Shown here in pieces: positions 41,570-52,784 of a stretch of 64,000 nucleotides of DNA. Numbering within the stretch: position 1 is the first letter of the stretch; each line of letters opens with the position of its first letter. The stretch is taken from positions 216,236,208 through 216,300,207 of the forward strand of contig OV884058.1 in NCBI GenBank assembly GCA_930367215.1, in the 5' to 3' direction. A model generated the notes under the pieces. That model was not told the DNA's origin, searched no databases, and was given only the letters and a program-made list of their open reading frames with translations. Source of the stretch: Pollenia angustigena (lineage: Eukaryota > Arthropoda > Insecta > Diptera > Polleniidae). A program made the translations under genes and the position numbers.

Positions 41570-42105
41570 ATTAGTACCAAGCGTTGCTAAAAATTTTGTT
41601 TGCTTATTTCTTCATCAATGTGAAAAAACACTACAGAACCTTAAAATATAATGTATGTCTACAGAACCACTACAAACACAGGGTGTATGTACTTTACGCT
41701 AAATAATGTTCGCTTTATTTTCGAACACTTATTGTTATATTAAAACTAGTGTTCCAAAATAAACACTAAATATCACTCTTTAGTGTTTGGTTCGGTAGAT
41801 TTTTGGAAAACACAAACGCTTGTAGTGTTTGTGTAGTAAATCATTAAAAAAATAACGTTTCCCTGTTTGTCAACTTTTAAGCACATAAATAATACTGCTT
41901 CTATCCAACTCAACGAAAGATGAGACCATTTAATACCGTTCGGTTTTTTTTAAACCACTAATTTCATTGTGTTAGGTTCGATTCTTTAATGTTCGTCCCT
42001 TTTGGGTGGTTAAAAAAACCAAACATTTTAACAAAAACAAAATACAAATACAAAAAAAAAACAAACAGACAGCAAAATAATTTTACGCAAACAAAACATA
42101 CGCAA
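41570..42105 (+). repeat. Direct repeat: end of unit A and left part of unit B
   Basis: 41575-41625 (TTTTGTTTGCTTATTTCTTC) parallels 42870-42895. 41700-42105 starts unit B with AACACTA/TAGTGTTTG words and parallels 39200-39477. It is interrupted at 42105 by a hAT element. Confidence 0.6.
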
Positions 42106-42812
42106 TAGGAATGGGCAAAATATCGATATTTTTTAAAAAAATAATCGATATGTATCGCCGATATTTAAAATACCAAAATATCGATGTATCGATATTGAAA
42201 TACGACTATCGAATTCTAGATTTTTTTGAAGTCAGTTTTCATTAAAAACTCAAAATTTTAGCCGCTTTTCAAACATTATGTATTTAAAAATTGGCATCAC
42301 TGCAAGCATCATATGTTTTTTTAAACTAATATGAAGATCTATAACTCCCCGTCTACAACTGACATGATTTGCTGTTATAACATGGTTACAAAATCGTTGT
42401 TAAAACACTTGCATTAACAACCGTGTTATAACATGAGAAAACCTCTAACATGATGTGGGTATACTTAACAATAATTAATGTTAAGCATTTCATGTCAGTT
42501 GTAGACTGCATGTATTAGAAGAAGAATTAAGAAAAAAGCGGGGTTTTCACCTTGCAGATTTCTAATTAGAACAGTAAAGTCAAACGAACTTGAAAAGATT
42601 TATTTTATGCGGTTTTGGAACAATATATGCCTATATATTTTTGATATAATAATAAGATTTGTGCATATATATACATATGTATATATATATTAAATTTTTT
42701 AATTTGTTAATATATTCGATATATAGATATTTTTGAAATAATAAATATCGATACTCTCAAAAAATATCGATTCGATATATATCGATATATTTTTTCAATT
42801 TGCCCATCCCTA
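42106..42812. mobile_element. hAT element with ATCGATA-rich ends
   Basis: The ends TAGGAATGGGCAAA and TTTGCCCATCCCTA are near-perfect inverses. The flanks are ATACGCAA (42098-42105) and ATACACAA (42813-42820), an 8-bp duplication with one change. At least eight ATCGAT words crowd the first and last 100 bp. No transposase. Confidence 0.88.
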
Positions 42813-42894
42813 ATACACAATACACACACAAGCTGTTCGTGTTGCGGTCGTTGTTAAAATTTCTTGTTTGTTCATTTCTTTTTATTTATTAATG
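42813..42894 (+). repeat. Direct repeat unit B, right part
   Basis: It resumes after the hAT element: AATACACACACAAGCTGTTC, GTTGCGGTCG and TTCTTGTTTGTTCATTTC, matching unit A at 40900-40950 and 41590-41620. Confidence 0.6.
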
Positions 42895-43220
42895 AAAAAA
42901 AAGGCTCCGTGCAATAACTCCCAGGTGCAATAAGTCCCAAGAAAAAAATGAAATTAGACCCAAAAATTTTTCATACAAACGTGGGAGTAATTTCATTATG
43001 AAAAAGCTCCCAGCCCTCTCGGTTTTATTTCATTCTTTTGGAAGTTATTTCATTTTTTCCCTGGGAGTTATTTCATAATGAAATAAAATCCAAATGAAAT
43101 AAGTCCCCGAAAAAATTAACGTGGAAGTTATTTCATTTTATATTGGTTTTCGGTGTTATTTCATTTGCTGTGGGAGTTATTTCAGTTTTTGTGGGAGTTT
43201 TTTCATTTTCAATTATTTGC
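42895..43220. repeat. Degenerate GGGAGTTATTTCATTTT repeat
   Basis: About ten variants of a 20-30 bp word (GTGGGAGTTATTTCATTTTT, AATGAAATAACTCC-like complements, GGAAGTTATTTCATT) occur in both orientations. Non-coding. Confidence 0.7.
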
Positions 43221-43362
43221 AATTTCTTAAAATTGTTTAAAATTTTAAACTATATTTATAACGGGATATTGCAAACTATTTGAATACAATGACTTAAGTT
43301 TATCAAAGAAGAAAATTTTGCTAATTGCAATTGCAGTGTCTTATGGTTACCGGCTATGCAGT

Positions 43363-43600
43363 GAAGCTTTAGTTAGCGAAGCCGGTGTTTGTTATACCAT
43401 AGAGGAGAAAATCCTTGCGCCCGGCAGAGAAGCTTTAGTTAGCGAAGCCGGTGCTTGTTATACCATAGAGTATAAAATCCTTGCGCCCGGCCGAAGGCCG
43501 GCTATGCAGACAAGCTTTAGTTAGCGAAGCCGGTGTTTGCTTTAGTTAGCGAAGCCGATGTTTGTTATACCATAGAGGAGGTAATCCTTGTACCCGGCGT
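43363..43600 (+). repeat. GC-rich 66-bp minisatellite, in-frame 22-residue repeat
   Basis: GAAGCTTTAGTTAGCGAAGC, then CGGTGTTTGTTATACCATAG and ATCCTTGCGCCCGGC, recurs at 43363, 43429, about 43510 and 43540 (the last two partial). The 66-bp period equals 22 codons, and the first two units stay open as EALVSEAGVCYTIEEKILAP. After the last unit the frame runs on through GGQDIIKCPICCQNVED to a stop at about 43698. Base composition is unlike the surroundings. Confidence 0.75.
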
Positions 43601-43734
43601 GCTTAAACAGCAGGCAGTTGCCATTGCAGGAGGTCAGGATATAATAAAATGCCCCATTTGTTGTCAAAATGTCGAGGACTCAATGTTAGTTTTTTGGTAA
43701 CTTAATATCCATGATTATGAGTATGGAGAGTTCA

Positions 43735-46700
43735 AATAAAGTTTTATCTGCGGATGCAATTAAGGCAAAATTGCTGCAAGATATAAAGTATGAATCACAT
43801 AGTATATAAGACTCAGCTTTAGCCAGCAAAAAGAAAGACATCAAGAACGTAAAGTGCTACAACTGTAAAAAGTTCGGACATTATGCAACGAAACGTCCAA
43901 ATCGAAATTCAAGTAACAAAAACCAATCTTTGTTTGCTGCATATGTCGTAAAAGGTTTGGCTCCAGACGAGTGGTTTTTTGATAGTGGAGCGTCTGCTCA
44001 TATGGTTCAGTCAGAGGATCATTTTAAGAATTTTCAGAACTATGAAGGTGAAATACGTAATGCAAATGACAAAACCTTGAAAGCTGTTGGTAAAGGCACA
44101 ATTGTTATTGGCGTGTCAATTCCGGGTGGACAGCAGAAAATTACAATTAAAGATGTTTTGTACGTACCAGAGCTTGGAGCTAATTTATTATTCATTAGCC
44201 AAATCATCAGGAGAAACAAAAAAGTTGTTTTTAATAAAAATGGATGTAATGTTTTTGATGAAAGCAATAAGTTGGTGGCTACTGGAAAACTAGTTGAGGG
44301 TATGTATAAATTGTGTACTCCTACTAACCAACGTATTTACTTGGCTAGTGAATCGTCAAATTTTGAAACATGGCATCAACGTTTCAATGGAGAATATGAA
44401 TTCTGATGGTTTAATAAACTTTAACAGTTTAGTTAAATTAAATTGTGTGGCATGCGCACATTCCTTGTGCAAACATGCAAAACTCAAATTTCCAAAAGAA
44501 GCTTCAAGAGCCAGTAATATTTTAGAAATAGTTCACACCGATTTATGCGGTCCAATGGAAGTAAAATTAAATGCTGGAAGTTCGTATGTTCTTACGTTTA
44601 CGGATGATTGTAGCAGAAAAGTTTTTACTTATTTTTTAAAAAATAAGAGCTTAGTATTTGAAACATTTGTCAATTTTAAAAAACTAGTTGAAAATCAAAC
44701 GGGAAGAAAGCTACAAATTCTACGATCAGATAATGGAGGAGAGTTCGTGAACAAAAGGATGTTCGATTATTTAACCAGTTGTGGAATTAAGCATCAGAAA
44801 AGCGTGGCTTATAATCCGCAGCAAAATGGTCTCGCAGAGCGGATGAAAAGGTCGTTAATTGAGAAAGCTCGCTGTGTGTTGTACAATGCAAAGCTACCTA
44901 ACACTGCCTGTTATCTAATCAATCGAAGTCCACATCGAGTCCTAGAAAAATGTCCAAATGAAATATGGCATGGTCGAAAACCAACTCTTAGTCATTTACG
45001 AGTATTTGGTTGTAGTGCAATGGTACATATTCCTCATCAAAAGAGGAGGAAACTTGATGCAAAATCTGAGAAGATGATATTTATTGGTTATTGCAATAAA
45101 TCCAAAGGTTATCGATGATCCAGTTAAAAAGTTGGTAACTACAAGTCGCGATGTAATATTTTTCGAGGACGAGTTTATGGCGTTCAATAGAGAAAAATCT
45201 ATTGAAGAATATTGGTTTTTAATCTCTAAATCGGAGAAAAATGGCACAAGTTCTGAAGAAACCTTTGATAACGATGTCGATAATGATTCATTATTATTTT
45301 CTTCGTTTACAGACAATAACAATGAAGTGGGGGAAAACATCGAAAGTGAAAATATCATATCTTCAACAATACAGGATGAAGTAGTTGATTCAGAACATAA
45401 AGCTCCAGTTTCAAGGAGAAGTGAACGTTTAGCAAAGAAAGCTCAGGTCAGTCTTCTGGCGTCAAATATTGAAGGCGATTTTCCATTAACTTATGAAGAA
45501 GCTCTAAAAAGTCCAGAGAGAGAAAAATGGTTAGCGGCAATTAATAGCGAAATAAATTCCTTGCAAACTAATAATACTTGGACGGAAGTAACTCATCCTA
45601 GTTGCCAAAATGCAATCAAAACCAAATGGGTAGTTAAAATTAAGGACGAGTCAAATGGTTTCAAAAGGTATAAAGCACGTTTTGTGGTAAAAGACTTTAC
45701 GCAGAAAAAAGGCATTGATTTCGAAGAAACTTATTCCCCGGTTATACGTTATACGTCCTTAAGAATGCTGGTTGCCTTAGCTGGAAAATATAACTTATAT
45801 ATTGAGCAAATGGATGCTGTAACTGCTTTTTTGCAAGGAGATTTGAGGGAAGAAATTTATATTTACCAACCAGAGGGAGTAAAATGTGCAAATCCAAACT
45901 CTGTTTTTAAACGCAACAAGGCTTTGTACGGCTTTAAGCAGGCGAGTTTGGTATGAAACAATAAGTTAGATAAAGTTCTGTTAAACATTGGTTTTATAAA
46001 GTCTAAGATAGATCCTTGTGTGTATTATCAAATTAAGAAAACCAAGCGTACGTATTTAGCTATCTATGTCGATGACATGTTAATGTTTAGTAATGATATA
46101 CCATTTCGTGAAACTGTCAAGGCAAAGCTATGTCAAGAGTTTCATATGAAGATGCTTGGAGAAGCCGAAAAGTGTTAAAATATTCGGATTACTAAGAAAA
46201 ACGAAAGAATTTGCTTAGATCAAGAGGAATACATCAATCAAATATTAAACAACTTCAGTATGGCAGATTGTAATCCCGCTCAAACACCAATCGATCCAAA
46301 TCAAAAGCTTAAAAAGAAAGAAGACGAAATTACTACCGATAATTATCCTTATCAGCAAGCAATTGGAAGTCTAATGTATTTGCAACAGTGTACAAGACCA
46401 GATATTTCACACGCAGTAAGTTATTTAAGTCGTTTTAATAATAATCCAAGTCAAGAACACTGGAATGCTGTTAAGAGGGTTTTCCGATATCTAAAGGGAA
46501 CTAAAAGTTGTAAGCATTCCTATAGTCAAGATGGAAACAGTGAGTTAATAGCATATTCTGACGCTGATTAGGCCAATGATATAGATGAGAGGAAGTCAAT
46601 TACAGGTTATGCTGTCATTCTACAATCAGGTGCTATTTCATGGAGTAGTAAAAAACAACAAACAGAGGCCTTATCTTTAACCGAAGCAGAATACATGGCA

Positions 46701-47012
46701 ATGTCTGCAGCTACTCAAGAAGTTGTTTGCTTAAGAGAACTTTTTTACGAACTTGTCCCAGAGACCTCATGTAAGCCAACCCTAATATTTTGTGACAACA
46801 GAAGTGCAATAGCTTTGTCATGCAATAACGTTTATAAACCCCGTTCCAAACATATTGACGTGAGACATCATTTTATAAGGGAGAAGAAGCATGCAAAACA
46901 AGTTGATTTTTTACCAGTTGGAACAGATGAGATGATAGCCGACTGTCTTACGAAAGCAACAACGGCACCAAAACACAAATATTGTTTTAAAGAACTAGGT
47001 TTAAATATTTAA
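43735..47012 (+). mobile_element. Decayed Ty1/copia LTR retrotransposon, internal region
   Basis: Domains are in copia order: Gag zinc knuckle, protease, integrase, reverse transcriptase, RNase H. The 5' Gag is missing and I could not delimit LTRs on either side. Confidence 0.9.
43850..47012 (+). pseudogene. Copia Gag-Pol polyprotein, broken
   Basis: The zinc knuckle CYNCKKFGHYATKR (about 43853) has Arg at the last Cys position. Protease FFDSGASAHM (about 43976). Integrase acidic residues in HTDLCGPM (44530), LRSDNGGEF (44722) and GLAERMKR (44832). Reverse transcriptase with KARFVVKDFTQ (45675), DAVTAFLQGDL (45813) and YVDDMLMFS (46065). RNase H with SLTEAEYMAMS (46674), CDNRSAIAL and KHIDVRHHF (46848). 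Stops or frame changes lie near 44290, 44405, 45117, 45954, 46178 and 46569. The stops at 45954 and 46569 fall where Trp is usual. One ancestral polyprotein; not functional. Confidence 0.92.
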
Positions 47013-48205
47013 TATTTATTTATTTTACTGTATCAAATTTAACTTTAATATTTGTAAAATATTTTAATCTAGTTTTATTTTGAATTTATGTTTATTAATT
47101 TTTATAAATAAAATATTTGTTTCACTTTGTATTGAGATACCAAAATATAGACATTGCCTTTCAATTTTACAATATGTGTGTCTTACAAACACTAAAAAAA
47201 TAGATCTCGTTCCTGGGTGTGTGAGCCGAACCCTGAATAATATACTGTTTATTTTCGAAGACTGATTAAAACACCATTAAAAACGTACGTTTTCTTCTGA
47301 AAAAATATATATTGTAAAGAAATTGAATTTTTTCAGAAAAAAAATAGAACATATAGAAACACAGGTTGCGATCTCCATTTTTGAATAAACTAATCCAATA
47401 ATGCCATTTATGTGCATTTGTTGAATTCTTGTAGTGCGTGAATTTGTAGTGTATACGTACTATCAACGAAAAATCGAAGAAACACCCGATTGGCTAAAAG
47501 TAAAAAAATTGTGTGAATGTTAGTGAAAAAGTGTGAGTGTATTGGGTTTTTTGAACTTGAACTTGCATGTGGAAACGGGGGGTAAGGGGCTTATTTTGTA
47601 AACACTTCGCTTTGGGTTTTTCATATAATTTTTTGAATTTTTTAAAATTTGTATGAAAATATATTTTAAGTGAGGTGAAGTGTTTTACGAAATAAAAGGC
47701 ATATTCAAAATTTTCCGATTGAAACAAAGGTAGCAATCTCCATTGGAGATTGTTGCTTTTGTATTGCTCTCATACTGAAATGCAAATATTTTCCGCATTA
47801 TAAATAAACCAAGGAATAAATAAACTAAATAAAAAAAGTAACATTTGATCTTAATTCTAAAATCATGTGTATTTTTTATTAATGGGCGCTTAAAATTACG
47901 TTATTGTTTTGTATTTTGAATAATTGTTAAGCAAAGTGTTATTAAAGTAATTAAAAAATAGTACAGGAATTAAGGAAAAAATATTTCCAATAAAACAGAA
48001 TAAAACAAACCAAATTTGTATTCAAGTTTTATTATGTCAAATGCAAAAATGTCCATTTGATTGCAACAAAAACAACAATCTCCAATTTTCTTATTTTATT
48101 TATACCTTAACCTCGGAGTGAATTTGATTCAATCTTTCTTTATATCTTCTTCTAATCTGGTTTGCAGCAAATACCACAACATCATATTACCTTAGCAAAT
48201 ATCTA
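47013..48205. other. Gene-free AT-rich stretch
   Basis: No genes. TTGCGATCTCCATT (about 47365) and AGCAATCTCCATTGGAGATT (about 47730) form related short blocks; the latter is a local palindrome. The 3' LTR of the copia element may have been here but I cannot delimit it. Confidence 0.4.
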
Positions 48206-48567
48206 CCCTGCAAATAATAGGAATAGTCCAAACACGCGTGTAAAATGAAGCCCACAACGGACTAGGACTAGTCCAAAAGTATGGAAAAACATGGTCTATT
48301 TAACATTACGATGTCCTAGGGCAGGACCATATAACTCAGCTTTGGATAATAAAGGAGTAGTCTTAAAACTACTACATGTTACACTCAAGAAGATAAGCTT
48401 TGAAGTCGTTTAAAAACGAAAGCATGTCATTAAAAAACGAAGACATGTCGCCTCACTCTAAACACTTTTTAACAATGGCATGGTCCATGCGTGCATTACA
48501 TTGGACCAGTCCAGGGAGTAGTCCATTTGATCAGAGTAGATCAGATGGTCCAATATTATTTGCAGGG
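48206..48567 (+). mobile_element. MITE with CCCTGCAAATAAT ends, TA duplication (copy 1)
   Basis: The ends CCCTGCAAATAATAGGA and ATATTATTTGCAGGG are inverse. TA flanks both sides. 362 bp. Internal words GGACTAGTCC, CCTAGGGCAGGACCAT and GACATGTCG recur in the inverted copy at 52409-52784. Confidence 0.85.
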
Positions 48568-48954
48568 TATGAATATATGTATGTATGTATAGATTTTTGT
48601 TATTTATTATAGAAACTACAAACGTGGAGAAAGCTTCCTTAGACTCTGTACCCCTAATTTAAAAGTGTACACTAGGGATATAATTTGTTTTGAGTACAAT
48701 ATGCCACGCCAGAATCATTTTAGGAATGCTTTGCTTATAATAAAAAAAAAACAGTTTTTTGCGAATTTAAACAAAAAATAATTAAGAACAATTGTGATTT
48801 TTAGTCGAACTGTTAACTTTTAATTTTTGATATTTTTAGTTGGACCTCAAGCCTGTAAAAAAGCAACATGTATGTAAATAAATTGAAAATGATAACTACA
48901 GCAAATTTCGAACCACAAGTACCACTGGTTAAGATTGATGTTAGACTATTGGCT

Positions 48955-49180
48955 GGCAGGCACCGCAGTGGTGCAGAGATTAGAACGCCAAATAATTCTG
49001 AAGAAAGAATGTTTTGATTCTTGAAACATGTAAATTCAACCCTCGTTCGATCCCCAGCTCAGCCAAGAATAAAAATTATCAATACATTTTAATAAATTTC
49101 ATGTTGTAGAATTCCTTCCTTCAGTAAAAAAAATTGTATGTAAATTAAATTTGACAAGCCTAACTAAAAATATCAAACAA
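48955..49180 (+). mobile_element. SINE with a different tRNA-like head, same tail family
   Basis: The head has GCACCGCAGTGGTGCAGAGA (A-box-like) and CTCGTTCGATCCCCAGC (B-box-like). The tail CAAGAATAAAAATTATCAAT through TTGACAAGCCTAACTAAAAA is the same family as the 54-kb SINEs. Heads differ while tails are shared. Confidence 0.7.
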
Positions 49181-49249
49181 AAAAAAATTATTTAAGACAA
49201 GGGAATGAATGTCCGGATGAATAAGAGTTGCAATCGGCAGAAAATGTGG

Positions 49250-49335
49250 TATCGGGCCGAGGTATATCTATCTATTGGATCTTTGAGGCTGTAGTAGAAC
49301 CGACTCTGTATAACGGGGTTGTTGTGTGGTGACGT
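49250..49335 (+). pseudogene. LINE reverse transcriptase fragment
   Basis: One frame reads ISIYWIFEAVVEPTLYNG then VVVW, similar to the post-palm segment of insect LINE reverse transcriptases. Too short for clade assignment. Confidence 0.4.
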
Positions 49336-49539
49336 ACAGAAAGATTGATTCAAGTACGGATTTTCAATTGCGAAGTACTTGACTTATCCATATTCAATCC
49401 TGAATTCGTACTTGAAATAAACCAACAGAGAAATAAGAAGGAGAATTTTATTATGACTGATTTACTTTCCCGTTTTACAGACAGTTTTAAAACACCATCA
49501 TCGTTCCCGATATGGGTTTTCCTTTAAAAACTTAATGAG

Positions 49540-50180
49540 TTCTCAATTTTCCTTTTTTACCATGAAATTAATGTGTTTTCGTCTTGCTGTGTTGTTTTTG
49601 TTGTTTCTACACACAGCAAGCGAATCATTTTTAACTACTTGTTTGATGTTGTTATAGTGTATGTATACAACAATCTTTGATAAGTAAAATAAGATAAGAA
49701 CGATCACTTTGTAATTTTACTCTTCCAACCAAAATTTTAATATGTATATTTTTTGTGTAAGAATTTTGTACTTATTTTAATAAAATAAATTCTTTTTTAT
49801 GATTGGTTTTGGTAAGTAATCCCATTAAGGATTTTTTTAAGTACGTTTTAGTGTTATTCGTACTTGAATTTTTGAGTACGACTCGTACTTAAAGTAAGTA
49901 TAAAGAACTTAATTTTTCCCGAGTGTTTTTCTTTCTGTGCAGACTTGTCGCGTTGATGATTAATGCCCACACTGGCACTGTTATCATTGTTAAACTGGCT
50001 TCTGGTGGACATCACGGCCAGACAGATGGCTCTTTGCTCGGCGACACGGCTGAACGTGACGCAAAGCTGATTGACCTGTGATTGTACCCAATGAAAAGAA
50101 CTAATGTACCCCGGAACCGTTCTTTGGAGCGTGGTACGCGACACATATGGCGCACAGGAATGCGCTGTAGGCAGAGACCT
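49540..50180. other. No gene accepted
   Basis: A 136-codon minus-strand frame (49854-50264) is open and moderately GC-rich but has no recognisable motif or splice context. It overlaps the GAGCGACT/GACGCTCAG repeat region and is more likely chance. Confidence 0.35.
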
Positions 50181-50880
50181 TTTTGAGCGAAATTTTTGAG
50201 CGACTAAGCGGCGTCGCTCAGGAATAAAACTTGTTCTAATTTTTAGTTGTTTTCTGAGCGTCAAAAAATAAACATGGCAAAAGTTAATATGGAGCTTATG
50301 ATTTCATCTGTACAAAGCCGACCGAATTATGGCAAGACAGATTATCAAATTTTAAAAAAAAAATATGACCGAGAAATTACTTTTTTGTTTTGTCAATTTG
50401 GTGTTAACTTTTAGCAACAGCAAATCAAAGCATTTCACAGGCATACGGCAGTATTGTATTGGGTAGATTTGTATATATGTAAATGGTTTAATTCCCCTTG
50501 CTTGATAAATATGGACACATTAGCATGATATGTTTATTAATACTGTGTTGTAGGGTGCCATATGGTCGGGCTTGACCGACTATACTTTCTTACTTGTTTA
50601 TAATTTGTTTTTGTTTTAAATGTAAGTTAAGCGAACGAAGTCTTCGCTCGAAATCGACGAACAGGCTGCAAGTTTTTTTTTTCTTAAAAAATCCATTACA
50701 TTTTTATGACTACGATTTTCGCGTAATAACATTGAACAAGCCGCTCTTTACAATGGCATTTTAACAACTAACCGCTCAGAAGTGACGCTCAGTAATAAGC
50801 CACTTGCCGCTCAAACTTGACGCTTAGCCAATTGACGCTTAGCCGCTCATTGCATGGCCTCGGCCTTAGCCGGCTTTTAG
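50180..50880. repeat. Region with repeated GACGCTCAG / GCCGCTCA motifs
   Basis: Left part: GAGCGAAATTTTTGAGCGAC and TTTCTGAGCGTCAAAA. Right part: CCGCTCAGAAGTGACGCTCA, GCCGCTCAAACTTGACGCTT, GCCAATTGACGCTTAGCCGC. The two parts are broadly inverse and look like subterminal repeats of a DNA element, with other repeats between. Confidence 0.5.
50494..50601 (-). repeat. Dispersed fly repeat (GTAAGAAAGTATAGTCGG family), end fragment
   Basis: It ends ATATGGTCGGGCTTGACCGA, then CTATACTTTCTTACTTGTTT, the same end as 61980-62045 and, complemented, 5363 and 7203. Confidence 0.8.
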
Positions 50881-51018
50881 CCAGCCGCCGATGAAAATAT
50901 TTGTAGCCACCGCCGCCGAAATTTCTTCGGCTAAACAAATTTGTAAACAATTTTTATTCTCTTTTTTTAACACCTTGCCACATTCTTTTTTGTTTTTCTA
51001 TCCTTAAAAAGTGCAACT

Positions 51019-51364
51019 CTTATGGCCATTTTCTCATTAGGTGAATATCTTTTTTCCCAACGAAAAACTGCACATTAAAGAAATTTGGTTTTCTCAATGT
51101 CTCATTTGCTTCGTTTTAATCGCAAAGCTAACCGGCACTCATCTGCCAATTATTTATTTTCCTTTTATTTGCCGTACAGACAAATTCAATCAGCTGACTC
51201 CCATCTTTTACATGTATTTTGAGTGGCGTTGCCAGCTGAAAACTTTGTTTTTTGTCGGTATATTGAGAAACCCAAAATCGTTAACGGACAGTTTATCGGT
51301 CCAATAAATTTATGTTGACATTAAGTAACAGACAGTTTGTCGATACATTGAGAAAATGGCCATT
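51019..51364. mobile_element. Short inverted-repeat element (TATGGCCATTTTCTCA ends)
   Basis: TATGGCCATTTTCTCATTAG at the left is mirrored by TTGAGAAAATGGCCATTA at the right. CGGACAGTTTATCGGT and AGACAGTTTGTCGATA are direct repeats near the right end. The open frame inside is likely chance. Confidence 0.5.
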
Positions 51365-51649
51365 AGTTTCTTGTTTATAAAGCACCAAAATTTCATCAAA
51401 ATTTTTAAAATAACGACATATAGGAAAATGAGTGAACACTGGTGCAATCGTTGATTATTTTTTGTGATAACTATTCTGTGTATATTCCCGCCGAAAAGTT
51501 TTAACTCTGTAAAAATTTGACCAAATCATTTTTGTTAAACAACGTTAAGTGTTTATTGTTTTTAAAACTATATATTTGGTTGCAATTCAAAATTAAATAA
51601 ATATGTGTGAGAATAACAAAATTAAAGATTTTTCAAAACATCTAAAGTA

Positions 51650-51883
51650 ATGGAGGATGAAACTGATTCCAGCGATACGGTTGCCGAGATCAGCGAGTTC
51701 ATTTCAGATTTCGTGCATTACGAAAATATACTTAACAAGAAAAGTGAATTTAAGAGCAAAACGCAAATATGTTTGTTTGCGTCACTACTGAGGTATTCGT
51801 ATACGCGGTCAACACACCAAGACTACCCTTCAACGTGGTCGAAATTTTGGTGTGTCACTGTACCACATTTTGTCCTTTTTTAA
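51650..51883 (+). CDS. Hypothetical short ORF with acidic N-terminus
   Basis: ATG 51650 begins METDSSDT-like acidic sequence (MEDETDSSDTVAEISEFISD) after an AT-rich leader, giving 77 codons. The first 40 residues look protein-like and the rest do not. No family is recognised. It could be the first exon of a transposase or a host gene, or chance. Confidence 0.25.
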   Translation: MEDETDSSDTVAEISEFISDFVHYENILNKKSEFKSKTQICLFASLLRYSYTRSTHQDYPSTWSKFWCVTVPHFVLF

Positions 51884-52204
51884 GAGACCGTTTTCAAGCC
51901 AAACAAAGATAAATAGTAGTTCTAAAAAAAGATGGTGTGTTTTATTATAATTGTTTTATATGTAAATATGTTAAATTTATGTTTGATTTCCTCTGTCATT
52001 GAAAACATGTGATTCTTATTTAAAGAAAAACATATTTTTATGTTTAGACAAATGCATATACATATAATTTTAATATACATATCCCATCGGCGGACAGCCA
52101 CATCGGCTAACAGCCGGAGCGAGCCGCCGCCGAGCATTTTTTTGCGTCAGCCGCAGCCGCCGATGAAATCTCACGGCGCAGGTTTCTGGCTGTAGGCTAT
52201 AAAA

Positions 52205-52410
52205 ACGTTCAATGGACCGCCACTATGGGTATATTCTGATGGTTCGTGGAAAGGGGAAAGAGTTGGCGCAGGTTTCTTCATAGTTCTCAACTGGATATAA
52301 AGGGTCGCTTAGGTCGCTTCTTCAATCCTTAGAAATACGATTTGGTTGAACTCTGCAGTGACTCCATCTGAGTAATTGTAGGATGGTCATTGGCGCTGGG
52401 TATCACAAAG
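52205..52410 (+). pseudogene. LINE RNase H fragment
   Basis: The plus strand reads VYSDGSWKGERVGAGFFI at 52227-52285, the start of an RNase H domain (D-G-S with a following G-x-G) as in I/R1-type LINEs. It is cut by the MITE at 52409; the LINE-type 3' tail CCTTAACCTAGCCTAACCT is at 52829 on the far side, so these may be one element. Confidence 0.55.
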
Positions 52411-52784
52411 CCGGCAAAAAAAAATTGGACCACCTGTTCCATTTTGATAAAATTTACTACTCCATGGACTGGTCCGATGTAATACAAGCATTGACCATGT
52501 CATTGTTAAAAAGTGTTTGTAGTGAGACGACATGTCTTCGTTTTTTAACGACATGATTTGGTTTTCAAATGACTTCAAAACTAATCCTCTTAAGTATACC
52601 ACGGAGTGGTTTTAAAACTGCTCCTTAGTAGTCCAAAGGTGGGTTAAATGGTCCTGCCCTAGGACATCGTAATGTTAAATAGTCCATGTTTTTCCATACA
52701 TTTGGGTTACTTTTGGACAAGACCTAGTCCCTTGTGGGCTACTCTTTACACGCGTGTTTGGACTGGTCCTATTTTTTTGCAGGG
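52409..52784 (-). mobile_element. MITE of the CCCTGCAAA family (copy 2, inverted)
   Basis: Reverse-complement relative of 48206-48567: CTATTTTTTTGCAGGG at the right, GGACTGGTCC, CCTAGGACATCGTAATGTTA, GACATGTCTTCGTTTTTTAA. The left end (GCCGGCAAAAAAAAATTGGA) is less conserved. Confidence 0.8.

Noticed and set aside
39200..42105. Direct repeats at 39200 and 41790 as LTRs of one retrotransposon
   Set aside because: Between them lie a Penelope-like piece and a mariner rather than Gag-Pol, there is no primer-binding site or TG..CA ends, and similarity continues in further blocks on both sides.
49854..50264. 136-codon minus-strand frame as a gene
   Set aside because: No family motif, no splice or promoter context, and overlap with GACGCTCAG repeats. 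Kept only as a note.
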